From: Dyadobacter koreensis
GTDB lineage: Bacteria > Bacteroidota > Bacteroidia > Cytophagales > Spirosomataceae
DNA: 64,000 nucleotides
Reading direction: 5' to 3'
Assembly (NCBI RefSeq): GCF_900108855.1
Contig: NZ_FNXY01000001.1
Coordinates: 930,001-994,000 of the forward strand
Part shown: in pieces, positions 56,217 to 64,000 of the stretch
How positions within the stretch are numbered: position 1 is the first letter of the stretch
Layout of the letters: every line of letters starts with the position of its first letter
Program-made: the position numbers and the translations under genes
Notes under the pieces: generated by a model
The model's database searches: none
What the model was told of the DNA's origin: nothing
What the model saw: the letters and a program-made list of their open reading frames with translations, nothing else

Positions 56217-57016
56217 GTGTAGAAAAGAGTTAGATGATTATATTAAGATTCAACCACCTGTTTTCTAAGAAACCCGTACCAGCAATTAAAGCATTTATTT
56301 TCAATACTTTAATGAAAATAATTGAATAATTTATTGTCGATATTTCAACAATTATTGAAACTGGTTTCGAAATGTCATTACTGATTTGCAATCATTTTGT
56401 AAAAAATTCATTTTATGATTTTTCTAAATCAACTTTCAGCACGTCAAAACTATGCAGTATAAAAAGGCTAAAAGAATTTTTACACACGTTTTCAATAGCA
56501 CCATTTTTCTTGGAATAATTAAATTTTCATAAAAACAATATGAAATTTCGAACCCGGGCACGTAATTATTTAATAGTTAACACAACAATTAATGTACCGA
56601 CATTTTGAAGTTTATACTGACAATATTAATGGTTACATAATAAAATTATAACCTTAACACATTTACATACCACTAATCACTTAAAATCAGTAAGTTATAA
56701 CGTTATTTTACTTCTATGGCGGAATTTACAACGTTCCTCCAAATCACTTGTAAGGCCAGAAATAAGGAATTCTACAAACAGGTAGAATTGTATATATTTT
56801 GATGAAAATTGTATTAATTTTTGGTTGCATATCCGATTTTCTTCTTTTACTTAGTTTCAAGCAAGGCAAAACCACCTAAAAGTTCAAAAATCAAACTTCT
56901 TTGTAGAATAACTTTAATCGGTAACCTACCTGCCCACGTAAACCCAAATTTTAAAAATTTTAACGTACCTGTTGAATTCTAAAATCCCTTTTATCTCTAT
57001 CAGTTTTACTCGAATT
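56217..57016. other. 800-nt AT-rich region upstream of the metalloprotease, one small dyad
   Basis: No ORF or RNA recognised. At 56768-56789 AATTCTAC-AAACAG-GTAGAATT is a perfect 8-bp dyad, followed closely by TATATATTTTG, a plausible weak promoter region for the protease gene about 230 nt downstream. Confidence 0.4.
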
Positions 57017-58972
57017 ATGAAAAATTTTTTACTTGTTTTCTGCTTCCTTTCTCAGGTAGCTCATTCCCAAATTGTATCCCAGCTAAACGCTCCTGCAAAA
57101 CTTTCCAAAACTGAAATTCAGAAGCTTGACGGACTGGTTAAGGTTTTAAATGTATTAGAATTGGAGTCATCTTCGGTTAACAATTATGTCAAGAGAAATC
57201 CATTACAGGCTAAATTAAAACTAGCAGTAACGACTAGTCTTTCACTAGATCTGACACTTCAGCAAACAGAAATCAGGACTGCTGGTTATAAGTCAGTTAT
57301 GAGCACTGCAAACGGAGAAATTGTTGATACAACGACCACAGTTTGCAATACCTATTCGGGTTATGCCAATAATGACCCATCCCAGTTTGTTCGGTTATAT
57401 ATTGACAACAATCAGATAAAAGGGATCATCAGTGACGGAAAACAGGGATATTATGCGATTGAACCTTTGTCGGATATTACAAAAACTACTGACGCTGACA
57501 ATCGTTATGTGGTCTTTAATGTATCTGATATACAAGACATTGATGGAAAATGCGGTCTAGAAGAGCCTATTAGTCAGGCTGTAAACAAGGCACAGGCCAC
57601 AGCAAGAACTTCGGCTACGTTCAACGGTGAGTGCCGTATTCTCGAAGTCGCCACAGACGCTGATTTTGAATATTTTAAGAACAATGGGAAAAACACGAAT
57701 GCACGCATTTTAAACGATATGAACATCGTCGCAGGTATTTACATGAGTACTTTCAATATACGTATCATGGTCAACTATCAGCACGTTTACACCACGTCAG
57801 ATGATCCTTACACCTCCACAGACCCTTCTAAATTATTGATGGAGTTTACTAATTACTGGAACAAAAACAGAACTGATGTAAAAAGAGATGTTGCGCATTT
57901 ATTTACATCGAAGTTCCTGGAAGGCTTTACATTAGGAATCGCCCATAAAGGAGTTATTGGAAAAACGCCGGGTATGGCCTACTCGCTTACCTATGGCACC
58001 TCAAACGAACATCTTACTGTTGCTCATGAAATTGGTCACAACTTCAATGCCTCCCACCCTACGGACGTAAAATCGGGCTGTGGAACAACTTCAAAAACAA
58101 TAATGTGCAGCGGGTTGGAAAAGGCGCTGGTATTTTCCGATTTCTCACAAGCCGAAATAAAAGACTGGATTGCTGCAAACGGCAAGGCATTATTGACTTC
58201 TGAATATGCATTTGAAGTCCTGGGAGATTCTACAATGTGTGCTGCCACTTCTACTTACAGAATGAACCTGATGGGCGTGCCTGCAACATGGTCGAGCAGC
58301 AACGAAAGCGTTCTTAAAATTAATGAACACACAGGTTTAGCGAAACGAAACGGTGCAGAATCCGGAGAAACAATAATCACCGCAACGATAGACGTATGTG
58401 GAACACCGTTAACTTTTTCGAAAATTGTTTACGTCGGTCTCCCAAGTGTTACTACAACCATTACTGAGGTTGATACTTATGGTATTGTCGCAGTAAATAC
58501 GACAGAAGTTCTTCACTCGACTTATAACTGGTATCTTGACGGCACCATGATGAAATCAGGCTTTGAAAGTGAGGTGAAAATAAATGGTGGTATGTGTGGT
58601 ACAACGCACTTCATACAAGGCAGCGTAACGAATGCATGCGGTTCTACTCCACTTTCTTCGAAACTGGAATATAGCTGGAAGTGTACAAATACCGGTGCGA
58701 TTGTTTACCCAAATCCGGCAACAAGTGTTATCAGTGTTGATTTTGAAAGCGAAACAGCTGAAATAGAATTGCCGAAAGAGATTTTGCTTTTTAATGAAAA
58801 AGCTACGCTGGTTCGCTCCATTTCCAATTCAGGTGATACGGCCAAAATTATCGCGAGCAAGAGAACTCAGTTTGATGTGGCGACGCTCCCCCGAGGTACC
58901 TATTACGTGTATGTAGTTCCGACAAAAGACTCAGAAAAAAAGACGGAAGTTAAACGAGTGATATTAAAATAA
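57017..58972 (+). CDS. Secreted reprolysin-like zinc metalloprotease with T9SS sorting domain
   Basis: 651 aa from the ATG at 57017, chosen because it starts a signal peptide (MKNFLLVFCFLSQVAHSQ). A propeptide-like N-terminal region precedes the catalytic domain with the zinc site HEIGHNFNASH (HExxHxxxxxH, about residues 337-347), followed later by an M in a methionine-turn position (TIMCSGL). Two Ig-like stretches follow, and the last ~80 residues (IVYPNPATSVISVDF to VKRVILK) are a type IX secretion C-terminal domain. It is therefore exported across the outer membrane and acts on the surface or in the medium, by family as a peptidase of the M12 group. Confidence 0.9.
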   Translation: MKNFLLVFCFLSQVAHSQIVSQLNAPAKLSKTEIQKLDGLVKVLNVLELESSSVNNYVKRNPLQAKLKLAVTTSLSLDLTLQQTEIRTAGYKSVMSTANGEIVDTTTTVCNTYSGYANNDPSQFVRLYIDNNQIKGIISDGKQGYYAIEPLSDITKTTDADNRYVVFNVSDIQDIDGKCGLEEPISQAVNKAQATARTSATFNGECRILEVATDADFEYFKNNGKNTNARILNDMNIVAGIYMSTFNIRIMVNYQHVYTTSDDPYTSTDPSKLLMEFTNYWNKNRTDVKRDVAHLFTSKFLEGFTLGIAHKGVIGKTPGMAYSLTYGTSNEHLTVAHEIGHNFNASHPTDVKSGCGTTSKTIMCSGLEKALVFSDFSQAEIKDWIAANGKALLTSEYAFEVLGDSTMCAATSTYRMNLMGVPATWSSSNESVLKINEHTGLAKRNGAESGETIITATIDVCGTPLTFSKIVYVGLPSVTTTITEVDTYGIVAVNTTEVLHSTYNWYLDGTMMKSGFESEVKINGGMCGTTHFIQGSVTNACGSTPLSSKLEYSWKCTNTGAIVYPNPATSVISVDFESETAEIELPKEILLFNEKATLVRSISNSGDTAKIIASKRTQFDVATLPRGTYYVYVVPTKDSEKKTEVKRVILK

Positions 58973-59186
58973 CGCATTACTATTTCGCACAGATTAGGAT
59001 CCTGCCAAATTTTTATGTTCTTACTAAACAGCAACAAATAATTCAAAGTCAAATGTCCGCACCATGAGTTTGGTGATTTAAATCGCAGCGTCCAAAAACG
59101 AAAAATTGTACACAAAGCAAAAAAATAGGCCATTGACTAAGCCAACAACCTATCAGGTATCATTAAATTTTCAGATTTTGTAACAG

Positions 59187-59615
59187 CTATACGGCAGCTT
59201 CGGTATATTTCTTAAAGTTATCAAGAATTGCCTGCCATCCGCTTTGTTGTAACTCAATGGAATTTTCCATTTCCGGATCAAATGTTTCTGTAACCTTTGT
59301 GACATTATCCTCGCTTTCGAAAGAAATACTCACCTTTCTGCCGTCTCCGAGTACATATTCAATTAATTTATAAGTCTGGACATCTGTGTAAATACCTTCA
59401 AAATCAAAGCTTACACTTCCGTCTCTTGCGGCCATGGTGGTTTTAAACTTTCCGTCAATACGAAGATCATTTTCTGCGTAGGGAGCGTGCCAGTCGTCTG
59501 ACGCAAAAGTCCACTGTGTGATATGCTGAGGTTCTGTCCAAAACTCCCAAACTTTTTTTGTTGGAGCATTGATCAAAGACTGTACGGTAATTGTGGGTGT
59601 GTTTCTGGTTTCCAT
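59187..59615 (-). CDS. SRPBCC/AHSA1-type protein
   Basis: 142 aa with the Aha1-like fold: INAPTKKVWEFWTEPQHITQW, then ENDLRIDGKFKTTMAARDGS and VTETFDPEMENS, ending in a long helix (QQSGWQAILDNFKKY). Ligand unknown. It is a second, only distantly similar member of the group; the first lies at 26266. It stands alone. Confidence 0.9.
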   Translation of the reverse strand: METRNTPTITVQSLINAPTKKVWEFWTEPQHITQWTFASDDWHAPYAENDLRIDGKFKTTMAARDGSVSFDFEGIYTDVQTYKLIEYVLGDGRKVSISFESEDNVTKVTETFDPEMENSIELQQSGWQAILDNFKKYTEAAV

Positions 59616-59776
59616 TTAAAAATTATTTTGAGGTTTTGTTGACTTATCTTTTACAAATGTATTGCGGTTACGATCGTGAAAAACTGTGTAAATACGACAT
59701 TGAAAGGTCACTTTGCGACAAAGATGGTGAGCTAAAATATCGAACTACAACAGAACGCTGCCTACTGCTGACTTTA

Positions 59777-60682
59777 CTAATTATCGTAAGTCTGCAAAGC
59801 AGCCTGATCTGCCTGTGCTTTTAGTATCCTTTTTAAGCCATCCACATTCATCGTAAGCCCCACTTCTGCATCCGGTGCAGTGTCTTCATTTATTATCCCA
59901 ATCGGACCGCGGTATTTACTTTTCCTTACTATACTAATCATCTCAGCCTCAGCATCGCCCTCTCCGAGCGGCACTACTTTAACAGGATTACCTTTTTTCA
60001 GACCCATCAAGTTGACTGCGAATAAATGTGGTAATATCTCCGGATAAAATTTAGGGAACCGGTCTATATCTCCCTCGGCATGATGGAAATTATATACAAT
60101 TCCAATGTTTGGCTTTTTTAAATAGCGGATCACTTCTAGTTGATTTTCCGGCATACCATACCAGCCTCCATGATTATAAAGCCCGACAGTGCATCCGATT
60201 TCTTCGGCTTTTTCAGCAACATATTGTACAGGCTTTGCGATGGCAATGACTTTTTCCTCCTGCGTCATCTTATCCAAATCCTTGATTCCGCTCACCATAA
60301 GCCAAATTTGTGTTTTAACGCCATGACGTTTCAAGACATTCAGAATAATCGGCAGGTTTTTGTCAGATTCAGGATTAGCTCCCGTATGATACCAGAAAGC
60401 CTGAAGTTTAATATTATGTTTTTTCAAGGCATCCAGCTCGGCATCAAACTCCGGAATATGTTTTTCCCGCCAGTCGTAGGCCAACATCTTAAAGCCCAGC
60501 TTATTAAGCATTTCAGCGCGCTCAACCGGACCTCTGTTTTTGATATCATAAGGAACAATACACCAGGCAATCAGATTTTTTCTCGCATAAATATTATTTG
60601 TTTCTGATACTTTTTGCGCGTTCGAAACAAGACCTGACAACAGGAAAACGAGGACAAAAATACAGGAGGTAATTTTTTTCAT
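59777..60682 (-). CDS. Secreted sugar phosphate isomerase/epimerase-like TIM barrel
   Basis: 301 aa with signal peptide (CIFVLVFLLSGLVSNAQ), so unusually periplasmic for a xylose-isomerase-like barrel. Typical strands: LGFKMLAYDWREKH, AFWYHTGAN, GLYNHGGWYG and the metal site NIGIVYNFHHAEGDID. Its start codon overlaps the stop of the Gfo/Idh gene by 4 bases (60679-60682). The pair probably acts on one sugar or inositol-like compound, one outside and one inside the cytoplasmic membrane. Confidence 0.88.
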   Translation of the reverse strand: MKKITSCIFVLVFLLSGLVSNAQKVSETNNIYARKNLIAWCIVPYDIKNRGPVERAEMLNKLGFKMLAYDWREKHIPEFDAELDALKKHNIKLQAFWYHTGANPESDKNLPIILNVLKRHGVKTQIWLMVSGIKDLDKMTQEEKVIAIAKPVQYVAEKAEEIGCTVGLYNHGGWYGMPENQLEVIRYLKKPNIGIVYNFHHAEGDIDRFPKFYPEILPHLFAVNLMGLKKGNPVKVVPLGEGDAEAEMISIVRKSKYRGPIGIINEDTAPDAEVGLTMNVDGLKRILKAQADQAALQTYDN

Positions 60683-61836
60683 AACACGACTTGTTTCTTC
60701 AGCCCGGCTGATTCAATTCCTGCCTCCAGTACTTCTATAATTTTTAAGCCGTCGTAGAAATTTGGTTCTATGATTGTGTCATTATTTATCGCACTGACAA
60801 AATCAGCGACAGCGTGGACAAAGGCATGCTCGTATCCAATGATATGCCCCGCCGGCCACCAATGCCCAGCGTACGGATGGACAGTCTCAGTCGTCTGGAT
60901 CAGGCGAAAACCCTGTGTTCCCTCTTCGTCAGCAAGAGAATAATATTGCAACTCATTCATTCTTTCCATGTCAAAAAGAATACTTCCTTTACTTCCGTAG
61001 ATCTCAAACCGTAATCCATTTTTTCGACCCGTCGCAAAACGTGTCGCCTCGAAAGACCCGATAGCACCGTTTTTAAACTGGACCATCATTAAAGCGGCAT
61101 CCTCGACAGTCACCTCTCCGCGCTGATCTCCCAAAGTTGCGGCACTCAGGTTTCCAGAGGTTGTTTCATCAGCCAACGGTCGTTCTTTTATAAAATTCGT
61201 AGTCAGACAAGACACTGTGGAAATGTCGCCTACAAGATAATGCGCCAGATCCACTGCATGAGAATTCAGATCCCACTGAGGGCCAGCCTGTGCAGTCTCT
61301 TTTCTCAATTGCCAGGTCAAAGGAAAATCTGGATCGACGATCCAATCTTGCTGATATGCACAACGCCAGTGAAAAATCCGTCCTACTTTTCCGTCGTCAA
61401 TCATTTTCTTCGCAAATGCGACCGATGGTGTTCTTCTATAATTATGGTTTAAATAGTGTTTAACTTTATGATCTTCACAAACTCTAAGCATTTCTTCTGC
61501 CTGCTTGCGGTTCATTGAAAGCGGCTTTTCACAAAAAATATGCTTGCCTTCCTTTGCAGCAGCCAACGCAATTTCGTAGTGAAGATTTTGCGGCAAAGCA
61601 ATATCGACAATGTCTATATCGGGACTGCTAACCAGTTTCTTCCAGTCGGTTTCAATATTTTCCCAGCCCCATTTCTCGGCAAATTCCTTCAAGGATTTTT
61701 CTTGCCTGCCACAGGCTGTTTTCAAAACAGGTTTCGCTGGAAGATCAAAAAAAAGGGGTGCTTTGAGCCAGGCGTTACTGTGCGCGCGACCCATAAATTT
61801 ATAACCTACTATACCGACATTCAGTTCTTTCGTCAT
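60679..61836 (-). CDS. Gfo/Idh/MocA family oxidoreductase
   Basis: 385 aa. N-terminal NAD(P) motif VGIVGYKFMGRAHSNAWL (GxxxMG in place of the more usual GxGxxG), the EKP lysine motif (HIFCEKPLSMN) and a large C-terminal substrate domain (GGTQWDLNSHAVDLAHYL-like segment). Catalytic His is expected in DLNSHAVD. It oxidises or reduces a sugar or cyclitol carbon. It is translationally coupled to the isomerase-like gene. The sulfatase at 62015 starts 178 nt away on the other strand. Confidence 0.92.
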   Translation of the reverse strand: MTKELNVGIVGYKFMGRAHSNAWLKAPLFFDLPAKPVLKTACGRQEKSLKEFAEKWGWENIETDWKKLVSSPDIDIVDIALPQNLHYEIALAAAKEGKHIFCEKPLSMNRKQAEEMLRVCEDHKVKHYLNHNYRRTPSVAFAKKMIDDGKVGRIFHWRCAYQQDWIVDPDFPLTWQLRKETAQAGPQWDLNSHAVDLAHYLVGDISTVSCLTTNFIKERPLADETTSGNLSAATLGDQRGEVTVEDAALMMVQFKNGAIGSFEATRFATGRKNGLRFEIYGSKGSILFDMERMNELQYYSLADEEGTQGFRLIQTTETVHPYAGHWWPAGHIIGYEHAFVHAVADFVSAINNDTIIEPNFYDGLKIIEVLEAGIESAGLKKQVVL

Positions 61837-62014
61837 AATCTGTTCAATTTTTCAAAATCAAATTCTAAGATACTCATATCATAAAGCACTTTTCAGGTCA
61901 GGCTTAATGTAAAGTTTTGCATTGTAATAATACGCTTCCCAAATTTATTTCTTAAAATCCTCCTCTATTAACACTGTTTCAGAATATCTTAGTCTCTGCT
62001 AACGAAAATCATGT

Positions 62015-63727
62015 ATGAATAAAATGAAGCTGTTTATAGGTACAGTCATAATTTGCGCAACCTTAACAGGGCTTTTGGCCTGGAAAAGTCAAAATTCTGT
62101 TCGCCTCAGTAACGCGACCGAAAAACAACGCCCTAATATCATCGTCATCATGGCCGACGATTTGGGCTATTCAGACATTGGCTGTTACGGTGGAGAAATC
62201 AATACCCCAAACATCGATTATCTGGCACAGAACGGTATACGATACCGCCAGTTTTACAACACATCGAGATGCTGCCCTACCCGTGCGGCTTTGTTAACCG
62301 GACTTTACAATCAACAGGCAGGAATTGGAAAAATGACCGAGGCTGAAGGAGAGGCTGGTTATCAGGGACATATTTCCGATAACGCCGTAACAATTGCCGA
62401 GGTATTAAAAACGGCTGGCTACCACACCGCGATGTCAGGTAAGTGGCACGTTTCCAATACCTTCGGCCAGAAAGATCCCAAAGAACAGTTGGCATGGCTA
62501 AATCATCAGAAGGATTTTGGTGCCTTTTCTCCGGTTGGTCAATATCCAACGCATCGCGGTTTCGAAAAATATTTCGGCACGATCTGGGGCGTTGTAGATT
62601 TTTTCGATCCATTTAGTTTGGTTAATGGAACCGAACCTGTGAAAAATGTTCCGGAGGATTACTACCACACAGATGCCATTAACGATACGACCGTTTCCTA
62701 TATAAAAGAATTCTCAAAATCAGAGAAGCCGTTTTTTATTTATGTAGCAGAAAATGCGCCGCACTGGCCCTTACAGGCAAAACCTGGAGATATTGCAAAA
62801 TATAAAGACACCTATAAAGCAGGATGGGATGCCATCGGCGAAGCAAGATATAAGCGGATGGTAAAATCAGGACTGATCGACCCGTCAAAAACAAAACTAT
62901 CTCAAGCTCCGAAAGACGCGCTAAAATGGGAGAATAACCCAACCCGGGAATGGGATGCTACTGCTATGGCCGTGCATGCAGCGATGATCGATGCAATGGA
63001 TCAGGGCATTGGCCGGATTATTAACGCCTTGAAAGAAACCGGTCAGCTGGAAAATACATTGATTTTGTTTTTGTCGGATAACGGCGCCAGCGCTGAAAAT
63101 TGTGCCAATTACGGAACCGGATTTGACCGTCCCAGTGAAACGCGCGACGGTAGAAAAATTATTTACGCAACTGAAAAGCAAGCTATTCCAGGACCTCAGA
63201 CAACTTATTCCTCGATCGGTCCGCGATGGGCGCACGTAGCTAATACGCCTTATCAATACTGGAAAGCAGAATCTTATGAAGGCGGAATAAATACACCCAT
63301 GATCGCCTTCTGGCCCAAGGGTATCACTGTTAAAAAAGGTGGATTCAGCGATCAGGTCGGACATGTGATGGATTTCATGAGTACTTTTTGCGAATTGGCC
63401 GGTGCCAGGTATCCATCGGCTTTTAAAGGAAAAAACATTACACCAACAACCGGGGTCAGCTTGATTTCTTCTTTTACAGGGAAAGGTGAAGACAAAGACC
63501 GCGTATTATTTAACGAGCATTTTGGAGCACGTTACGCAAGGAAAGGTAATTGGAAACTCGTTTCTCTTGCCTCCGATTCAACATGGCATCTGTATGACCT
63601 GGCTGCAGATAAATCGGAAACAACGGACCTTGCTGCCCAATATCCCGAAAAAGTAAAACAACTTTCTGAATCCTGGCACTTATGGGCAAAAACGCACCAG
63701 GTTTTTCCTAAACCGGGGAAACATTAA
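62015..63727 (+). CDS. Arylsulfatase
   Basis: 570 aa with signal peptide (FIGTVIICATLTGLLAW). Motifs: IIVIMADDLGYSDIGCYGGE, CCPTR with C86 as formylglycine site, MSGKWHVSN, FLSDNGASAENCANYG and SYEGGINTPMIAFWP. It is very like the island sulfatases but lies 20 kb away, without the shared promoter or a cysteine leader. Its divergent neighbours (Gfo/Idh and isomerase) suggest a different sulfated sugar. Confidence 0.93.
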   Translation: MNKMKLFIGTVIICATLTGLLAWKSQNSVRLSNATEKQRPNIIVIMADDLGYSDIGCYGGEINTPNIDYLAQNGIRYRQFYNTSRCCPTRAALLTGLYNQQAGIGKMTEAEGEAGYQGHISDNAVTIAEVLKTAGYHTAMSGKWHVSNTFGQKDPKEQLAWLNHQKDFGAFSPVGQYPTHRGFEKYFGTIWGVVDFFDPFSLVNGTEPVKNVPEDYYHTDAINDTTVSYIKEFSKSEKPFFIYVAENAPHWPLQAKPGDIAKYKDTYKAGWDAIGEARYKRMVKSGLIDPSKTKLSQAPKDALKWENNPTREWDATAMAVHAAMIDAMDQGIGRIINALKETGQLENTLILFLSDNGASAENCANYGTGFDRPSETRDGRKIIYATEKQAIPGPQTTYSSIGPRWAHVANTPYQYWKAESYEGGINTPMIAFWPKGITVKKGGFSDQVGHVMDFMSTFCELAGARYPSAFKGKNITPTTGVSLISSFTGKGEDKDRVLFNEHFGARYARKGNWKLVSLASDSTWHLYDLAADKSETTDLAAQYPEKVKQLSESWHLWAKTHQVFPKPGKH

Positions 63728-63802
63728 TAGTTTTATTGCTGGAACAAAAGTTTTATCCGGTATTATGAAATTGACAGAAAACCAAATTCTAAACGGGTTA
63801 TC

Positions 63803-64000
63803 ATGGCGCAGGAAACATTCGTTATTGGCGACATCCACGGAGCTCTAAAGGCTTTGCATCAGATTATAAAATATATAAAGCCGGACGAAAAAAGCCGGCT
63901 TATTTTTCTTGGAGATTATGTTGATGGTTTGCCCGAATCCGCGCAGACCATCGATTATTTGATAGAACTCGATACCAGATTTTCATGTATTTTCCTGAAA
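63803..64000 (+). CDS. PPP-family metallophosphatase (N-terminal part, runs off the window)
   Basis: 66 codons from the ATG at 63803 to the window end. Signatures of the PPP family: GDIHGALKAL (GDxHG) and LIFLGDYVDGLP (GDxxDxG). It is a cytoplasmic serine/threonine phosphatase or diadenosine-tetraphosphatase-type enzyme; which of the two cannot be told from this part. It starts 76 nt after the sulfatase. Confidence 0.88.
   Translation, partial: MAQETFVIGDIHGALKALHQIIKYIKPDEKSRLIFLGDYVDGLPESAQTIDYLIELDTRFSCIFLK

Noticed and set aside
56217..57016. Possible noncoding RNA in the long AT-rich gap
   Set aside because: Only one small dyad and no terminator or known RNA pattern visible; nothing beyond low GC supports it.
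59115..59155. Weak hairpin ATAGG...CCTAT between the protease and SRPBCC genes
   Set aside because: Only five paired bases and a long loop; not enough to call a terminator.

Overview
The window looks like a chromosomal segment of a Bacteroidota member, most likely an environmental Cytophagales close to Dyadobacter (inference from protein content, not a search). Indicators are SusC/SusD, large TonB receptors with carboxypeptidase-like N-termini, a type IX secretion C-terminal domain, and promoters of the Bacteroidota TTG/TAnnTTTG type. No rRNA, tRNA, CRISPR array or insertion sequence was recognised. Both ends cut through genes.

Layout. 1-9.6 kb: C-terminus of a membrane protein, DinB-like protein, Crp/Fnr regulator plus flavodoxin-fold reductase, a relic of an FG-GAP protein, a GH28 lipoprotein, a cupredoxin/propeller/HEAT protein, a GAF histidine kinase and an AlkB-like dioxygenase. 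9.8-14.7 kb: ENPP-type phosphatase and a TonB receptor. 14.8-21.7 kb: small protein, then a minus-strand set with two FAD oxidases, a nitrobindin-like protein, an IclR regulator, a DUF1349 protein and an acetyltransferase. 21.8-41.3 kb: a sulfur island with five sulfatases (one frameshifted), SusC/SusD, a periplasmic binding protein, a periplasmic rhodanese-like/thioredoxin fusion, a 39-aa membrane protein and a sterol-desaturase-family hydroxylase. 41.6-48.5 kb: NAD(P)-binding protein, thioredoxin-reductase-like oxidoreductase, TetR, lipoprotein, MacB/FtsX permease, alpha/beta hydrolase. 49-54.2 kb: receiver protein, HD hydrolase, and a 1251-aa sigma54 activator with five GAF-like domains. 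54-64 kb: two hydrolases, a secreted metalloprotease, a SRPBCC protein, a sugar isomerase/Gfo-Idh pair, a sixth sulfatase, and the start of a PPP phosphatase.

The most striking observation is in the sulfur island. Four separate minus-strand transcription units (starting near 24.6, 25.8, 37.8 and 41.2 kb) share one promoter architecture: TTG(G/T), exactly 20 nt, TACTTTG, and a palindrome GTCTAT-N7-ATAGAC that begins on the last G of the -7 box. Each is followed by a short ORF of 30-35 codons that ends in, or contains, clustered cysteine codons (ICCC-stop, CYCY, CCQVCKVC-stop, CCCR-stop). One of them is followed by a perfect 14-bp inverted repeat and a U-tract. I propose a sulfur regulon with two layers: a repressor-type operator at the start site and cysteine-sensing leader peptides. 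The downstream genes (sulfatases, SusCD import, binding protein, thiol-redox protein) fit scavenging of sulfur from organic sulfate esters. Leader peptides with repeated cysteines are known from mycobacteria; I am not aware of this system being described in Bacteroidota.
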